This document shows positions 39,648 through 51,759 of a stretch of DNA of 64,000 nucleotides, piece by piece. Position numbers and translations under genes: made by a program. Each line of letters opens with the position of its first letter. Position 1 is the stretch's first letter. Location of the stretch: assembly GCA_964017045.1 (NCBI GenBank), contig OZ024807.1:19575813-19639812 (forward strand). Direction: 5' to 3'. Source of the DNA: Omphiscola glabra (lineage: Eukaryota > Mollusca > Gastropoda > Lymnaeidae). The notes beneath the pieces were generated by a model. The model worked only from the letters and a program-made list of their open reading frames with translations. It made no database searches and had not been told where the DNA came from.

Positions 39648-42600
39648 ATGAAACGAGTATTGTTTAGAGCCGTGCTGATATTCATTCTGTACCGAAACCA
39701 TCGTAAGTAATATATTATAAAATCATCTTGATATGTTTCCCTAAATGAACAGCGTAGTTAAAAGATTATTATAATGCTGTCTCATTTTCACAATGAACTA
39801 ATTAATATTGGACAAAACATATTTGCTTTTTTAAATATTATTAAGTATTATATTTTTTACATATAATTAAAAAAAACATTGCAATAAAACGATGAAAATA
39901 TGTAAGAATATGTTGTGTCTTTTTTTAATGATTAACAATAATGATATTCGTCCTTATATTGCAGCCAATATTTAAAAAAAAATGTTCTCTTAATTCTAAG
40001 GGGGCTAAAAACCCAAACAATAATGATTATTATTATTTTTTTAAAATTACTTTGTAAATTTTAATTTTATATTTTTAAAACTAGCTTTGTTGATCACTTG
40101 TTCATCATGTAATGATCCAGTAAAGGAAGGAACTGATCACGCCATTCAATTCAATTTGTCAACCTTAACCCGGAAATCCGCATATTCTTTACGAATATCC
40201 TCAACCCATGGTATCATAGCCACCTGCTTCACTAATGGTACATGTAAAGACATCTTGCCCGATCTGTACAGCACCAAACTCGTTTTAAGCAATGGATGGT
40301 GTTTGGTTACAGTGAAGATACACAACGTTTCAAGAGCTGGCTTAAAATCAGACCAACGTGCCTCGTTTTCAGCAGGATTTATGGAAAACTCACAGCTTGA
40401 TCACAGAATGCCGAAATGTGTGCCTGCCATTTTCTGTAAGTTTTACGACTACATTTCAATAATATGTGTGATGGCAATGGTCCTTTATTTTCAATAATGT
40501 TATTTATAAATATTTGTGGTGCTTATACATGGTACAAAATTTATTATTTATAAATCTAATCCAGTATATAATTTGTTGAATAAGAATGTGAATTTAAAAA
40601 AATAAAATATATATATATTTCCAACATATTATGTCTTTAATATATTAACAAACACATATAGATTAGTCATGATTGGTTTTGCATGATGTGCAATGTAGTG
40701 TGTAAAAAAATGTCAGCCCCAATTGCAAGCAAACGAGGTAATGGTTGGAATTGTTCACATAGAAATGTATATTATCTGTAATGTAATAATGTGGTAACAA
40801 ATTTTAAATACTCTATTGAAATACATTACAAATAATAATATTACATTTTTTAACACACAAAAAATTAAATGACAAGTATTTAATCTAACAAGTGATCCAA
40901 GTCAATCAAATAGTGTTAATCAAATGGTTTATTTCATTTTAATTCTTTTACAGCAAAACCTCAAATCGTTAACTGTGAGATATCTGCACTTGAAAGTGGT
41001 CTTTATGTGAATTGTTTTTCTGATCAAGTTTTTCCTACAGGAAAATGTTTATTTTCCTCAAACTTTGTCTTGGTGAGATATTATGAATGCTATCTAGTTT
41101 GTGTGTATGGACATTTTTGTGCTTTCAATTCTTTATTGTATTGCTATCACCATATTTTTTTTAGCAGCCCAGTCTCTTCCAAATATATTAAAGATTTTTT
41201 TTTTCATGAATCAAAATCGACTCTTATCAGAAATGGTGCATAAGAAAAAGCTTTAAATGTGTCCATTTTCTTATTATTCATGTAGTTAGTGTTCTTTTTA
41301 TATGACAATATTTAGTACAGTGGGAAAATGTGCACATTGTGACAAGGTTTTGCTTAGTAATTGATGTATTGTGAGTTTTGTATGTTTTCTGCTGGGTTGC
41401 GTAAGCGACCGCGTCCTCGAAGAAATTCGGGGGCGTCCACATGGGGTTTTGCCTCTTCGCGGCGTGGCGGACTAGTAGGGGGGACTTGTCCACCCGAAGC
41501 TAAAAAACCCCGGTCAAACGCATGACTCCCAACGCAACGGGAGCTGCCACTAACATGATTACTAGTTGCTGTTAATGGGTATGAGGCTTGGGTGGCCCTC
41601 AAAACCCATGCCGATGATTTTAACTACGCGGCCGTGAGAAAGCCACCCCTAGGCAACCGTTTCGTCCCGCCACTACCAACGTCCCGACCGAAAGACTCCC
41701 TGGGCGGTGGGGAGTGGTAACGCAACACCAACCCCCCGGAGTGGAAGCAAAGCCGTCCTGACCCACAGAGAGTTAACTGCGGACGCTTTAAACGCAGCGT
41801 CCTCGGTCGACCGGGCCTCCCCTAGGTCAAGGGGGAGGTTCCCGGCGCCCTCCCGCACGGGCTGAAGTCGGGTTAAGTCCTTCAGTGCTCTGGTTTGTGT
41901 GGGGGAGCGCCGGGGGGGGGGGCATTAAGAGCTCGCGCTCGACGGCCCACCGACTCCATCTCTTATGCGACATTTTCAGTCTTTGTGGAGTTTTTACCAA
42001 TTTATTTGCTGCGTTAAACATAACGTTGTCATCATTAAAATGTGTTTTAAAGGAAATGTGTAAAGCAAAGCTGCTTGTTTTATTATCTAGGTGATGTGAT
42101 TTTAATACTTTATTCTTTGGAACTGCCAAAGTGTTTTACCTGTTTTTTATAATTGTGCAATTTTCATTTTTTTAATAAAATTACTTAGGAAAGTCATAGA
42201 ATAAGATTCACAAACACCGACTACATGAAAGGCAACACAACATACTTTCAAGTTAATTGTAGCTTGCATCTACCTGCTGCAAATTTAAGTGTCGGAAATA
42301 AGATGGTTAATGTAACCCTATACACAGACGTCACAGGGAACCATGATGACATTCATTTATATGGGATTAATTCTACTATCACCTTTATTATAGGTAAGAA
42401 CATATATTTGTGCTGATCAATTCAGTTGACTTGAATATCTCATACATTTAGCAAATAATAAACGTTTTTAAGATGTCGACAAAATGTTTGCATCATTGAC
42501 ATGAATCTTCTTAAAAATGCAACAATTAACGTTACTGATTAACATCATATGATTTTATAGACCAGTATGCCAGTGCGTATGAAAAGACGGCAAATTTAAA

Positions 42601-43335
42601 ATTACATATCGAAAAAATTAATATTTATAAATGCATATTGAAAAAAAAAACGATTGAAAACGTAATAACTGGGTAATCAGAGTCTTTTATGACAGAAAAT
42701 TAAGATAAAAGGGGATATGGTGCTAGGTAAGAACCAGCTTCAAAACAATTAGATTATATATACTTACAGATAAAAAAAAAGTGTTTAAATAACATTATTT
42801 ATATTTAGATTTGCCAAGTGTAGGTATTCCAGATTGTCCTACAGTCATAACTGAAGGAAAAAGTGTCCAATGTGTTTGTAAGAGATTGGACAAGAGTGTT
42901 TATGGAGTGTCTTTGCATTGGTATGATAAAGATACAAGTACTTTAGTTGGCGGTGAAGCTCTATCTTTTGTAGCAAACAGGATACAACCGGGTAAACATA
43001 GTTATTGTTAAATGGCTATCAAAAAAAGAATAACAACTAATTTATATATATTTTTCTAGAAAGCCTATTGCTTTGTTATTTTAAGTATTCTAACATGTTT
43101 GTATCAATAGTATGCAGTAATCATGCGTTTTAAATGTGTTGAATGTTAAAAATAAATTTAACTATAGTATGTTACATTAATAGCTATGTTTTATTTATTT
43201 AAACATGTATAGTATTTAAATTTTTTTTAAAAAAAGGCTTTTTCATTTACACTTTATAGTGTACTACTGCAAGTCAACCAGCATTTTTGGTTGGGAAAGT
43301 AAACCTGTACACTACCGGCCGTTAATTGATGGTAA

Positions 43336-43374
<39 letters not shown>

Positions 43375-44678
43375 TTATTTGTCATGATCATTTTCTTTTA
43401 ATAAACATTGCATATTTTAACAATGTAATTCATTTCGTCCTTTGTCTGATTCAAAATAGTCAGCAATCTTTCGACATCCTCGTCATTTCAAATTGTATTC
43501 AAAGTCGTGAATAACATTTTAAATCCATTGTTCCAAGACGCATACACACTTAATACAAATATTCAATCAACAATGTCATGCATAAGTTTTGTTTAAATGA
43601 ACTAATACTATATATTAATGCCAATTTACCCATTTTGTAAAGCTTCACATAAAATCAAGAAACTTAATTTATTGTCATTTTTTTTAAAAATTGGACCCTA
43701 TATATATATATTAATTCATTTGAAGTATATCTCTAAGTATTTCGTCATAAAAAAGTTATTGCCATTTGTTTTAAATATATTGAAAAGGAAATATTTTGTT
43801 TTTAATTTTGTATCTGCTATTTCAACAGCAGGCAATGAAATGGTTAAGTTTATAGCCGCCTCTGTTGCAGTAGCCATCATCCTGACGTTGTTGGCTATAG
43901 CGTTTAAGTGTCTTAGGGGAAGATTCAGGTGGGAATTCCCCATTACATCATTAGGTGAGAATCAACACTGACATTTTTAAACATAAATAAAAAGTGTATC
44001 TTTAATAGCCAGTAACACTTTAAATCTGTAAATACTTACAACATCGTTGCTATCACTCCACGCCCCACCCAACACCCCTTTAAAAAATGCTCGATTTGAA
44101 ACGATGTGAGGAACAATATATTTTTGAAATCAGATAAGCACATGTTTAAAAGGGATTAAGTTTACCTTATGGGATTTTAAACAGCAACAAAGAAAATAAA
44201 AAAAATAAAAACAAAACTACAACATATCATGTATTTTTAATTCGAAATGTAATAGTTACTATAAATAATGCGTAGAATTGTAATTTAGGGATTTTCCAGT
44301 AAACTAGAAATATCTTTTTGAGAAAAAAATATTTTAATGATTTTACCTTATACCATATGTGCATGCACTTTCTATTTTAAAGTTAAAATAACAATAACTT
44401 TCTATCACTTTTATCCAGCAGCAAGAACAGCCAATACCAACCTTGACAGAGCCAATACCAACCTTGACAGAGCCAAAACCAACCTTGACAGAGCACAAAG
44501 AAGTCAGAAAGAAATCCAAGATGACGGCTATTTGGAAATCATAGAAATGAAGAGTGAATTCGTTATGAACAAACTTCCCGGCAGATATGATTGCTTGAAT
44601 GAATATCACATTTACGAAGCTCTAGACGAGCCAGAAAATAGAAAAAAACCTAAAATATCATCTAGCGATGCTCATTAG
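39648..44678 (+). CDS. R4: Ig-like single-pass receptor with tyrosine-motif tail
   Basis: A complete gene of eight exons: 39648-39702 (signal peptide, MKRVLFRAVLIFILYRN), 40085-40435, 40954-41072, 42189-42393, 42809-42991, 43260-43331, 43829-43954 (TM) and 44419-44678. GT-AG sites and phases agree throughout (1,1,0,1,1,1,1), and the total of 1371 nt gives 456 aa. Exon 2 is one cysteine-rich Ig-like domain. Exons 3+4 form another, split in the 1-0/0-1 pattern also seen in R2 and R3. Exons 5+6 form a clear Ig domain (SVQCVCK, VSLHWYDKD, then VYYCKS). The TM helix (FIAASVAVAIILTLLAIAF) is followed by KCLRGRFRW. AATAAA lies at 44692-44697. A cell-surface recognition role is likely; the ligand is unknown. 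Confidence 0.82.
41395..41985 (-). mobile_element. GC-rich insert in R4 intron 3, probably transposon-derived
   Basis: A sharply bounded GC-rich block in AT-rich intron. The minus strand is open over much of it (PPNFFEDAVAYATQQ near the left end), as in the 5'UTR/ORF1 start of some LINEs, but I cannot name the family. It contains a run of ten G near 41920. No terminal repeats seen. Confidence 0.45.
43338..43370. repeat. (AT)n microsatellite after R4 exon 6
   Basis: A perfect AT tract starting within ten bases of the donor at 43332. Confidence 0.9.
44419..44678 (+). CDS. R4 cytoplasmic tail exon with triplicate heptad and YxxI/L motifs
   Basis: A 21-nt unit is repeated three times (ANTNLDR, ANTNLDR, AKTNLDR). 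Three candidate phosphotyrosine motifs follow: YLEI, YDCL and YEAL. The last two are five residues apart (YDCL-NEYHI-YEAL), one short of the 6-8 spacing of a classical ITAM. The tail ends SSSDAH. Confidence 0.82.
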
Positions 44679-45016
44679 TTGTGGTCATATAAATAAAGCG
44701 TGATCATATTTCTCAGATGTTGTGATTATATTTCTCATACAATCACTTATATAAGTGTAAATATGTATAATTTTAAACAATTTGACATTGATTTTAGGAA
44801 ATAGAGACATTTTTTTTTCAAAACACATATACATTATACACATTTGATAACGTAACGTACCTCTGGAAAAGAACAGAAAAAATAAAATATGTATAATCTC
44901 GTTATTGCATCATCATAACAGAGAGTTCAAAAGTTAGTAAATAAGTTAATTTTGGGGATCATACATGTTATCTAAACTTTGACTCAATGGAAACTTACTG
45001 GCAATATTTTCTGCAG

Positions 45017-45068
45017 GCTTTTTATATTCGAATGATGACGACACAAATAGCGACCTTAGTGATTTTAG
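45017..45068 (+). CDS. Candidate alternative R4 tail exon
   Basis: Acceptor TTTTCTGCAG and donor GTAGGT flank 52 nt, open in phase 1 in and 2 out (FLYSNDDDTNSDLSDF). R4 exon 7 ends in phase 1, so splicing to this exon instead of 44419 would keep frame and replace the tyrosine tail with an acidic one. A phase-2 exon after acceptor CTAAATAG near 49512 (LFTLSKATEIYEKKIYF, stop) could finish it. Confidence 0.35.
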
Positions 45069-45089
45069 GTAGGTATTGAGTTACGCCAT

Positions 45090-46680
45090 TTACCAAACAC
45101 ACTCTCTGCTTAAATGGCATCTGGATCCAGCGGCATGACAAGTTCGAGACGGCTGGTGACGGAATTGAATGCGTTGAATATCAAAGGTGTACTAAGCGTC
45201 TTGCCATGAACCTATTGATTCATGTCCATTGTCTGATTAGTGGTTTATTGGTGCTATACACCGGATCCAGTCTTCATATGTTACGAAGGACAGGCGGTCA
45301 CTAGTTCACCAACAAATACATAATTATTCATTTATTAAAACAAAATGCATAGCTCAAACGATTGTCACATGTGATAAGTGCCAATGCATGTGAATAGTTT
45401 TTAATAAAAATTTTAATATAAAATAGTATTTTCTTTTGTATGAATTAATCAGTATAACCCACTATGTTGGAATATGTTTGTTTTTTATATTACCACAGTG
45501 GACATCAAATGAATAGACATAGTTGTCAGGTTAAATGTACACGTTAATAGCAGGCACAAATTCTTATATAAAAAACCAAATTTAGCACTCATTTCTTTCA
45601 TAATCCAGAAATAAATAAATATTGGAGGTTATGAACTTATACAAAAAATATTATTTCGTTGTCCAGGGCCCGTAATGCCCCCCCCCCCCCCGCGCTTTAT
45701 GAGGTACATACATACAAATGTAAAATAGTGGCTTCTGCCCCGATGGATGGATCTAGACAGAACTTATTACATATACACTTGATTATCCAAATTCAAAAGT
45801 CATTTTTACTTTTATCTACTACATAAAAATAGGTTTAGTCTATCATATAGGCTCCTAATGGAATTGATCGATGTTAGCCATGCTTTGTAGTCGAACAATT
45901 CATAGGTCATATTGAACTATCGTTGGATTTAAAAGTAATAATATAATGCCAATTCAGTGTCGGTCTAGGATGTTCCGAACAGTTCGAAAATTTAAAAGGC
46001 TAGCTCTATAGCATTTAACAAAAAAATGTATGGCAAGCTTTCAAATTTTAACTCCATTGTGTATCTGAATGATTTGGATAAGGTCACATGCCTTATGCAT
46101 AACAAAAACGGTACATAATTAAAGGGGCCACTACCATGTTAAATCTTTAATGAAAAATGGTTATAATTGTAGCATTTTGTTGTGAATTTTGTCGTAGTCT
46201 AAAAAATAATTGCGTAGCAAAGTCATTGTTCACACATTTCATGGATAGGATTAAAATAAGTCTAGGTTGTTGCAGAAGTTCCATATTGTTCCACAGGAAT
46301 TTTAGTGGACTTTAAACAATTATATAAATGATTTAAGTTTCTATTGATTATTTTACTTTCTCTGTATAGCTTAGTTGGCTTTTTATAATTTAAGGAGTTT
46401 TCTAAGTTTTAATAAGGATTAATTTTATTTCTAAAATCGAGTTAGATTCTATAAAATTCCTTATTATGTTTACTTTGTTTCCATAAGTTTCAATGAGTTT
46501 ACTCGAATGATATGGTATAAAAATTAAATATATTTTTGGAATTTTTTAGAATGTTCAAATTAATTTTTTCCTTTCTATTGCCTAAACTTTGTACTAGTAT
46601 AAATTTGAATGGTAAGATACGACCATATGCTTCAAATTGTGTTGATGGATTGTGAGCTAAATTAGTAAATATACGCTTCA
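45090..46680. other. R4 downstream sequence with repeat-like block
   Basis: The stretch 45110-45310 has GC-normal composition unlike its surroundings and may be a decayed transposon. The remainder is AT-rich, with a C-run at 45679-45690. No gene is supported. Confidence 0.35.
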
Positions 46681-46689
46681 CAATTCCAA

Positions 46690-46935
46690 AGGGGAACAAG
46701 AAACCACCGGTAACGTGATCCCAGCGAGTAACACAATCTAACCGTGAAAAGGATCAAACTAATCAAACGAAATCCCACCTGGTATGGGGATAACAACAGG
46801 GCATTGGTTCGAACGGGGATGAGATCCCACCAAGAAAATGGATCGCACCGGGGAACGGAATCCAACTGGGAATGCGATTTCACGAGAAAAGGGGATACAA
46901 ACGGTAACTGGATTTCACTGGTAACGGGATCCCAT
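46690..46935. repeat. Degenerate 17-bp minisatellite
   Basis: About 14 copies of a 16-19 bp unit resembling GGATCCCACCGGGAACG, for example GAGATCCCACCAAGAAAATG, GATCGCACCGGGGAACG, GAATCCAACTGGGAATG, GATTTCACTGGTAACG. Copies differ at several positions each, so the array is old. Confidence 0.8.
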
Positions 46936-47320
46936 ATTTGCAAGTGTTTGTACATATACATAGATTAAGCTTAATCGATTCTATTTTTACAGGCTACTCA
47001 ACACAACACTCATAGCCTCCCTACAGCCTCAATCTAAGCCGCTCCAAAGCAAGTCAATATGTTTTTAAATTCACTCAGCTCTCATTAAACGTGGCTGTAT
47101 TTATTAAAATTATTATTTTAAAATATAACATAAATATGATGGTCAACCTTTGAGTAACATTGCCGCAACACTAATTTATTGCATAGAAATTTATCAATAT
47201 CGTAGCGCTAACTAAGAAACATTAATATCAGTTTAATTGGTGTCTTTTAAATACTGTTAAACGAATAAACATTCAACTAGTTTTCGTTTGTTAGTTTAAA
47301 ACAAATATATATATATATAT

Positions 47321-49034
47321 TGTGATGATCCGAGGCTGGACTTTAGAAAATTCTTCACTCATAAATCCGCCCCTGAAAACCCGTGTAAGATTATACCATT
47401 CCTCCCCCTTATTTTGCCCCACAGTATCACAGACCACTCACCCCAAAAGTGTGAATTTTGTGTTCAATTCCTATTATTGATGAACCTTGAGAAAATAATA
47501 CCTTACCCCCCCCCCCCCTCGGTATTGCCCTGGAGACAGCAAAGCGGAGTAACGTCCCTTGGTGTTATTGCATTCTTAAACTAAATAGCTCATGCAAAAG
47601 CGTGATTATGGATTTTGCACCTCACACCGATAAACTTTGAGGGTAGAAGGTCAAGCCCGCAATATCATAAATGATCATCATTGGATGGGAAAGCATACAA
47701 CATTTAAATCATCCAATTGAATCATCACCCAACTCGAATAAATAACCAGAACAAGCAAGAATATGTATTTTATGATCTTATCACTTCACTCTGGACGCTG
47801 GAAGGAACTAGACTTAGACCTTCATTAGCGTGATACATAACTGCAACCCAGGCTATTAGCAAGTATATGTCTTTTAAGATCTGATCACTTAAACGTGGAC
47901 GCTGGCAGTACCTAGACTTAGGACTACATTAGCGTGATCATTAACTGCGACTGCTACCTGGAATACTAGTGAGTACGCAACCATGATTTTGATATCATGT
48001 TATTGTACTTGTAATGTTCACATAGCTATATAACTAATATTCGATCGTGTTTGATATTATTCTTATAATGGCTATGTTACCTTATATTTATATTATGCAT
48101 TCTATTATTGCCTTTGCCGCGGGCTACGACTCACCGCCATCACTTAACAGAGATGGTAGGTTGTTGTTCCAACTCGCTCATGTCTCTTTTAACAAGAGGG
48201 AATTATGTTTATGTATCTGTAAATGTAATTGTTAATGATTACCTATCCCATACTTCATAATTGAAATGTTTGCCTGGGCAAACATTGTCGCGAAGCAACA
48301 TATGCTTACGCCGACCATGATCAGACTTATAAATCCATCCACAAATTGGAGGTATATAATGTACAAGCTATGTCACTTTCCATACCTCGATCTGAATTCG
48401 TTGCTGTTGGAAAGGGACTTATTGGCGTATGACCATTCGATTGGATACTTATCCATTTTTGTATCATACTACATTAAGCCTCATTTCTATCACTGGACCG
48501 ATTGACCTTGAAGCTGAAACTAGGGGATTGATCTATATCCTACACCAAACTACCTGACGGCTACTAGGACTTCGAGATCCAGGGACTCTTACTACCACGA
48601 TTCGTCGCTGGAGAGTCATCTTCCCCATCGCAGAGATCTTACGGAACTTACGACCGGGAACTCCGCCTTCACTACTCTATGTTTGAGATCCACCGAGATC
48701 ATAGTGGATATATATAAACGTTTAGTCCCCAAGGAATAAACATAGTATATTGAGCATTTATAATGATGATAACATTAGGGTGTCATTAACAATTGAAGTA
48801 CATCGGAATATCTCGTCTAATTATAGGACGTCCTTTTTGTAAATAATAATATTCAATAAATCCTTGTACTTGTTTCTACTTTAAGAAAGACTTAGTTCAG
48901 TCTATACTACATGCACATATATAGTGTATGTCTGTGTGGTTATTTGGTTTAATAAAAGAATCCCTAGACGGAGTGCTAATAGGATATCTCGTACGAGAGA
49001 TACTCAATACTAAATTATAAGGAAGATCACCACA
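47321..49034 (+). mobile_element. Probable solo LTR (1.7 kb)
   Basis: The sequence starts TGTGATGATC and ends GATCACCACA, so the TG...CA ends sit inside a longer inverted repeat. Flanks are TATAT on both sides (47316-47320 and 49035-49039), a 5-bp duplication, though in an AT tract. Inside are a TATA-like box (near 48709) and AATAAA (48855-48860) in promoter-then-polyA order, as in the U3-R part of an LTR. An imperfect direct repeat of about 65 bp lies at 47775-47840 and 47885-47950. No gag/pol coding sequence is adjacent, so it is solo or a non-autonomous element. Confidence 0.55.
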
Positions 49035-49039
49035 TATAT

Positions 49040-51480
49040 TACTAAATAAAACTGGCCAGAAGTTATGGTAAAATTAAATTTCAATATCATAAAGTATTTG
49101 TTTATTTTAATGTAAAACTGCAATATTTCTGCTTCTAACTTAATAATGATTTTATATAAGAGACGTATAAAACAACTATTATATATCGAATTCAACCAAA
49201 GTTTTAACTATGTTGGAGTGACGCACATTTGAAGTATCCGTATATTAAAAAAAACATTTGAAAGTAGAAACATTAGATCCTGACTACAAGGAAATTAATA
49301 ATTTTTATTGTTCATGGCTTGAAGAGCTTTTTTACACACTTACCATACTTATAATACTTAACTGCTGTAATAAAAATAAAGAGCATTACATATTTATTTT
49401 TTTATTAATTTTTTTAATACGTTAATTGAATAGTATCAATTCAAAATTTAAGAAATTAGTTATATCCACATATGTAACATTCATTAAACTATAATTTTTT
49501 TTTCTAAATAGACTTTTCACACTTTCAAAAGCGACGGAGATATACGAGAAGAAAATATATTTTTAAAAAGAAAGATTTAAATTAAATATCTATAAAAACT
49601 AATTTATTTTTAAAAGTTTGTTTTCACTCCGATTTAAAGTGTCACAGTTGTTTAGAAAAACTTACAGCAAAACGCTGTTCATCAAATATGTCAGTTTCTT
49701 GGTTTATTTAATACATTCTATTTATTCAACTTCAATTGATTCCATATATTGTTTTTTGTGTTCACGTATATAGGACTAAAATAATGCTGTTGTTTTTCCT
49801 TATGACTTTAACAAAAAAATATGTTACTCAAAATTACACAAAAACAAACCTATATCTATTAATATATAATACTTATTGTTGATGACAAACTGCCATATTG
49901 AAAGGAAACAATAACATACCTGCTAAATGAGGTTGCATCATACATTTCTTGCTTCATCTCTAAGTTTACAATGTCTTTTATATTGTATACATTAAAAATT
50001 AACCTTACTAAAAGTATGTTAATATAGTTGTAAGATTAGAAAAGACTTTGAATGGAGCTAAAAAAACGTATTATTTCCTCTTTTTTTTTTTAGTGATTTT
50101 GAAAATATTCAAGTTGCTTTCTTTCAATCAATTATGACAGAAAAACATACTTTATTGAATTATTTAACTTTTATTACATAAAATATTTGTTTTATTTATA
50201 ACAAATAATAATATCTAAATCATATGTCTTGATATTGTTACTTTTATAAACACACTAACCAATAAACCTTGCGTTTTCCACGATTGCATTCGGAAAAAAA
50301 AAACACAAATACTAAGGCAGTTTAATTAAAAATGGAATTAAGCACCTTGTAAAGAAAAATTTAAAAATCAACAACAATGATATGGGGTTCGTTCAAATGT
50401 TTGTAAAACAGAGTAGCTTGTCCGTGGTTACCGCCTACTTTTACATATTGGTGTTTTTTCCAAAATAATGTTTGCTGTGTTTCTAAACTAAATTCCAATA
50501 AGTTAAGTAGGGTTAATTTAAACAGACACAATAATATTTTAAAAAATAATAAAATGTACATACCTTATTCTGAATAATTTATTTCATAGAGAATTTGTTT
50601 TGCTAAATTCGTATTTTTCCTAACATGAGCTACACACCATGGAAAAAAGGGTCATGATGTTGTACTGTGGCTATGTTGGTATGCAATGTTATTTTTTTAC
50701 AGGTGTGCGAAAATGAACGTTCTTCCTGTGTACAATGCATATGGTAGCATTGCTCTTCACATTATGTATTAATTTCCTCTGACGTGCGAATCATATCGTT
50801 ATTGAATAATCATCCAAATGCAAAGATCACGCGATCAAATTATTGTCAAATTTGTTTCTGAACGCATGATTATGTTTTATTAATAGTGCTTTCAAAAAGA
50901 AAGTTGACAAAATGTAGTCGTGTGAACTGGGCAATATATAGGAGGTGGGTACAAATTTTTTTTCAAAAATAACAAAAACAAACTACAAACTAAACAAAGT
51001 AATGTTCAATGATAAGTGAAATTCGCCACCCTATGTATAAATTATTAAACACTTATATTAATGATAAATTAACAAAACTCAAATGTGAAAATTGACACTC
51101 GCTTTGTTAACAAGCTGCAGATCTTTTGGTTGCATCCTTCCTTCTTTTCTCGAGGCACATCTTATCACTGCTTATAAATCAACAATACATTCGAAATAAG
51201 TATATTTGCTTCATGAAACTCATTTATGATAATGCTGATTCAGAGCGACGTAGATAATGCATTTAAAATGTGAACGTCTACCTTCCAAAGTTTCAGTATT
51301 CCTTTCAGAAAGCAGTTTTTTTTTCCAATTTTTAACTTTGCTTTAACCTCAGTCAACTATAAGCAATGTCTCTCTATATAATGTTTTTATAGTTTACGGA
51401 ATAAACAGAAATGCTACTTTATAAAAGTGTAGCATTACACAGATATGTTTGTAATCCATATTTATAATTAAATAAGCATA
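49040..51480. other. AT-rich non-coding stretch
   Basis: Isolated splice-like exons are possible (plus 49512-49567; minus 49921-49963, open as MKQEMYDATSFS), but none can be joined securely to a gene. Nothing else seen. Confidence 0.3.
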
Positions 51481-51489
51481 TATAGTAGC

Positions 51490-51752
51490 CGATATACGTT
51501 CCGTTACCAGTAGGCATAGACAACACTACATGATCTATAAGAAATGATGGCCTAGGCCTAGCCTTGTAGCAATACACTACATAGTCAAATTCTGAAATAA
51601 AAATTGATTTAAAACAACGAATATATCCTCCGTTACCAATAGTAATAGACAACACTACATGATCTCTAAGAAATTATGGATTCATGACTAGATTTGTAGC
51701 AATACAATACATAGTCAAATTCTGAAATAAAAGTGGATTTAAAACAAAGAAT
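51490..51752. repeat. Tandem duplication with 129-bp period
   Basis: CCGTTACCA at 51501 recurs at 51630, and the following sequence (AGACAACACTACATGATCT, TTGTAGCAATACA, ACATAGTCAAATTCTGAAAT) is repeated in register with a few substitutions. Two copies, no flanking inverted repeats seen. Confidence 0.85.
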
Positions 51753-51759
51753 ATCCCAT

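Noticed and set aside
41354..42129. Minus-strand ORFs in the GC-rich insert as host genes
   Set aside because: Several frames are open because of base composition; no splice structure or recognised domain.
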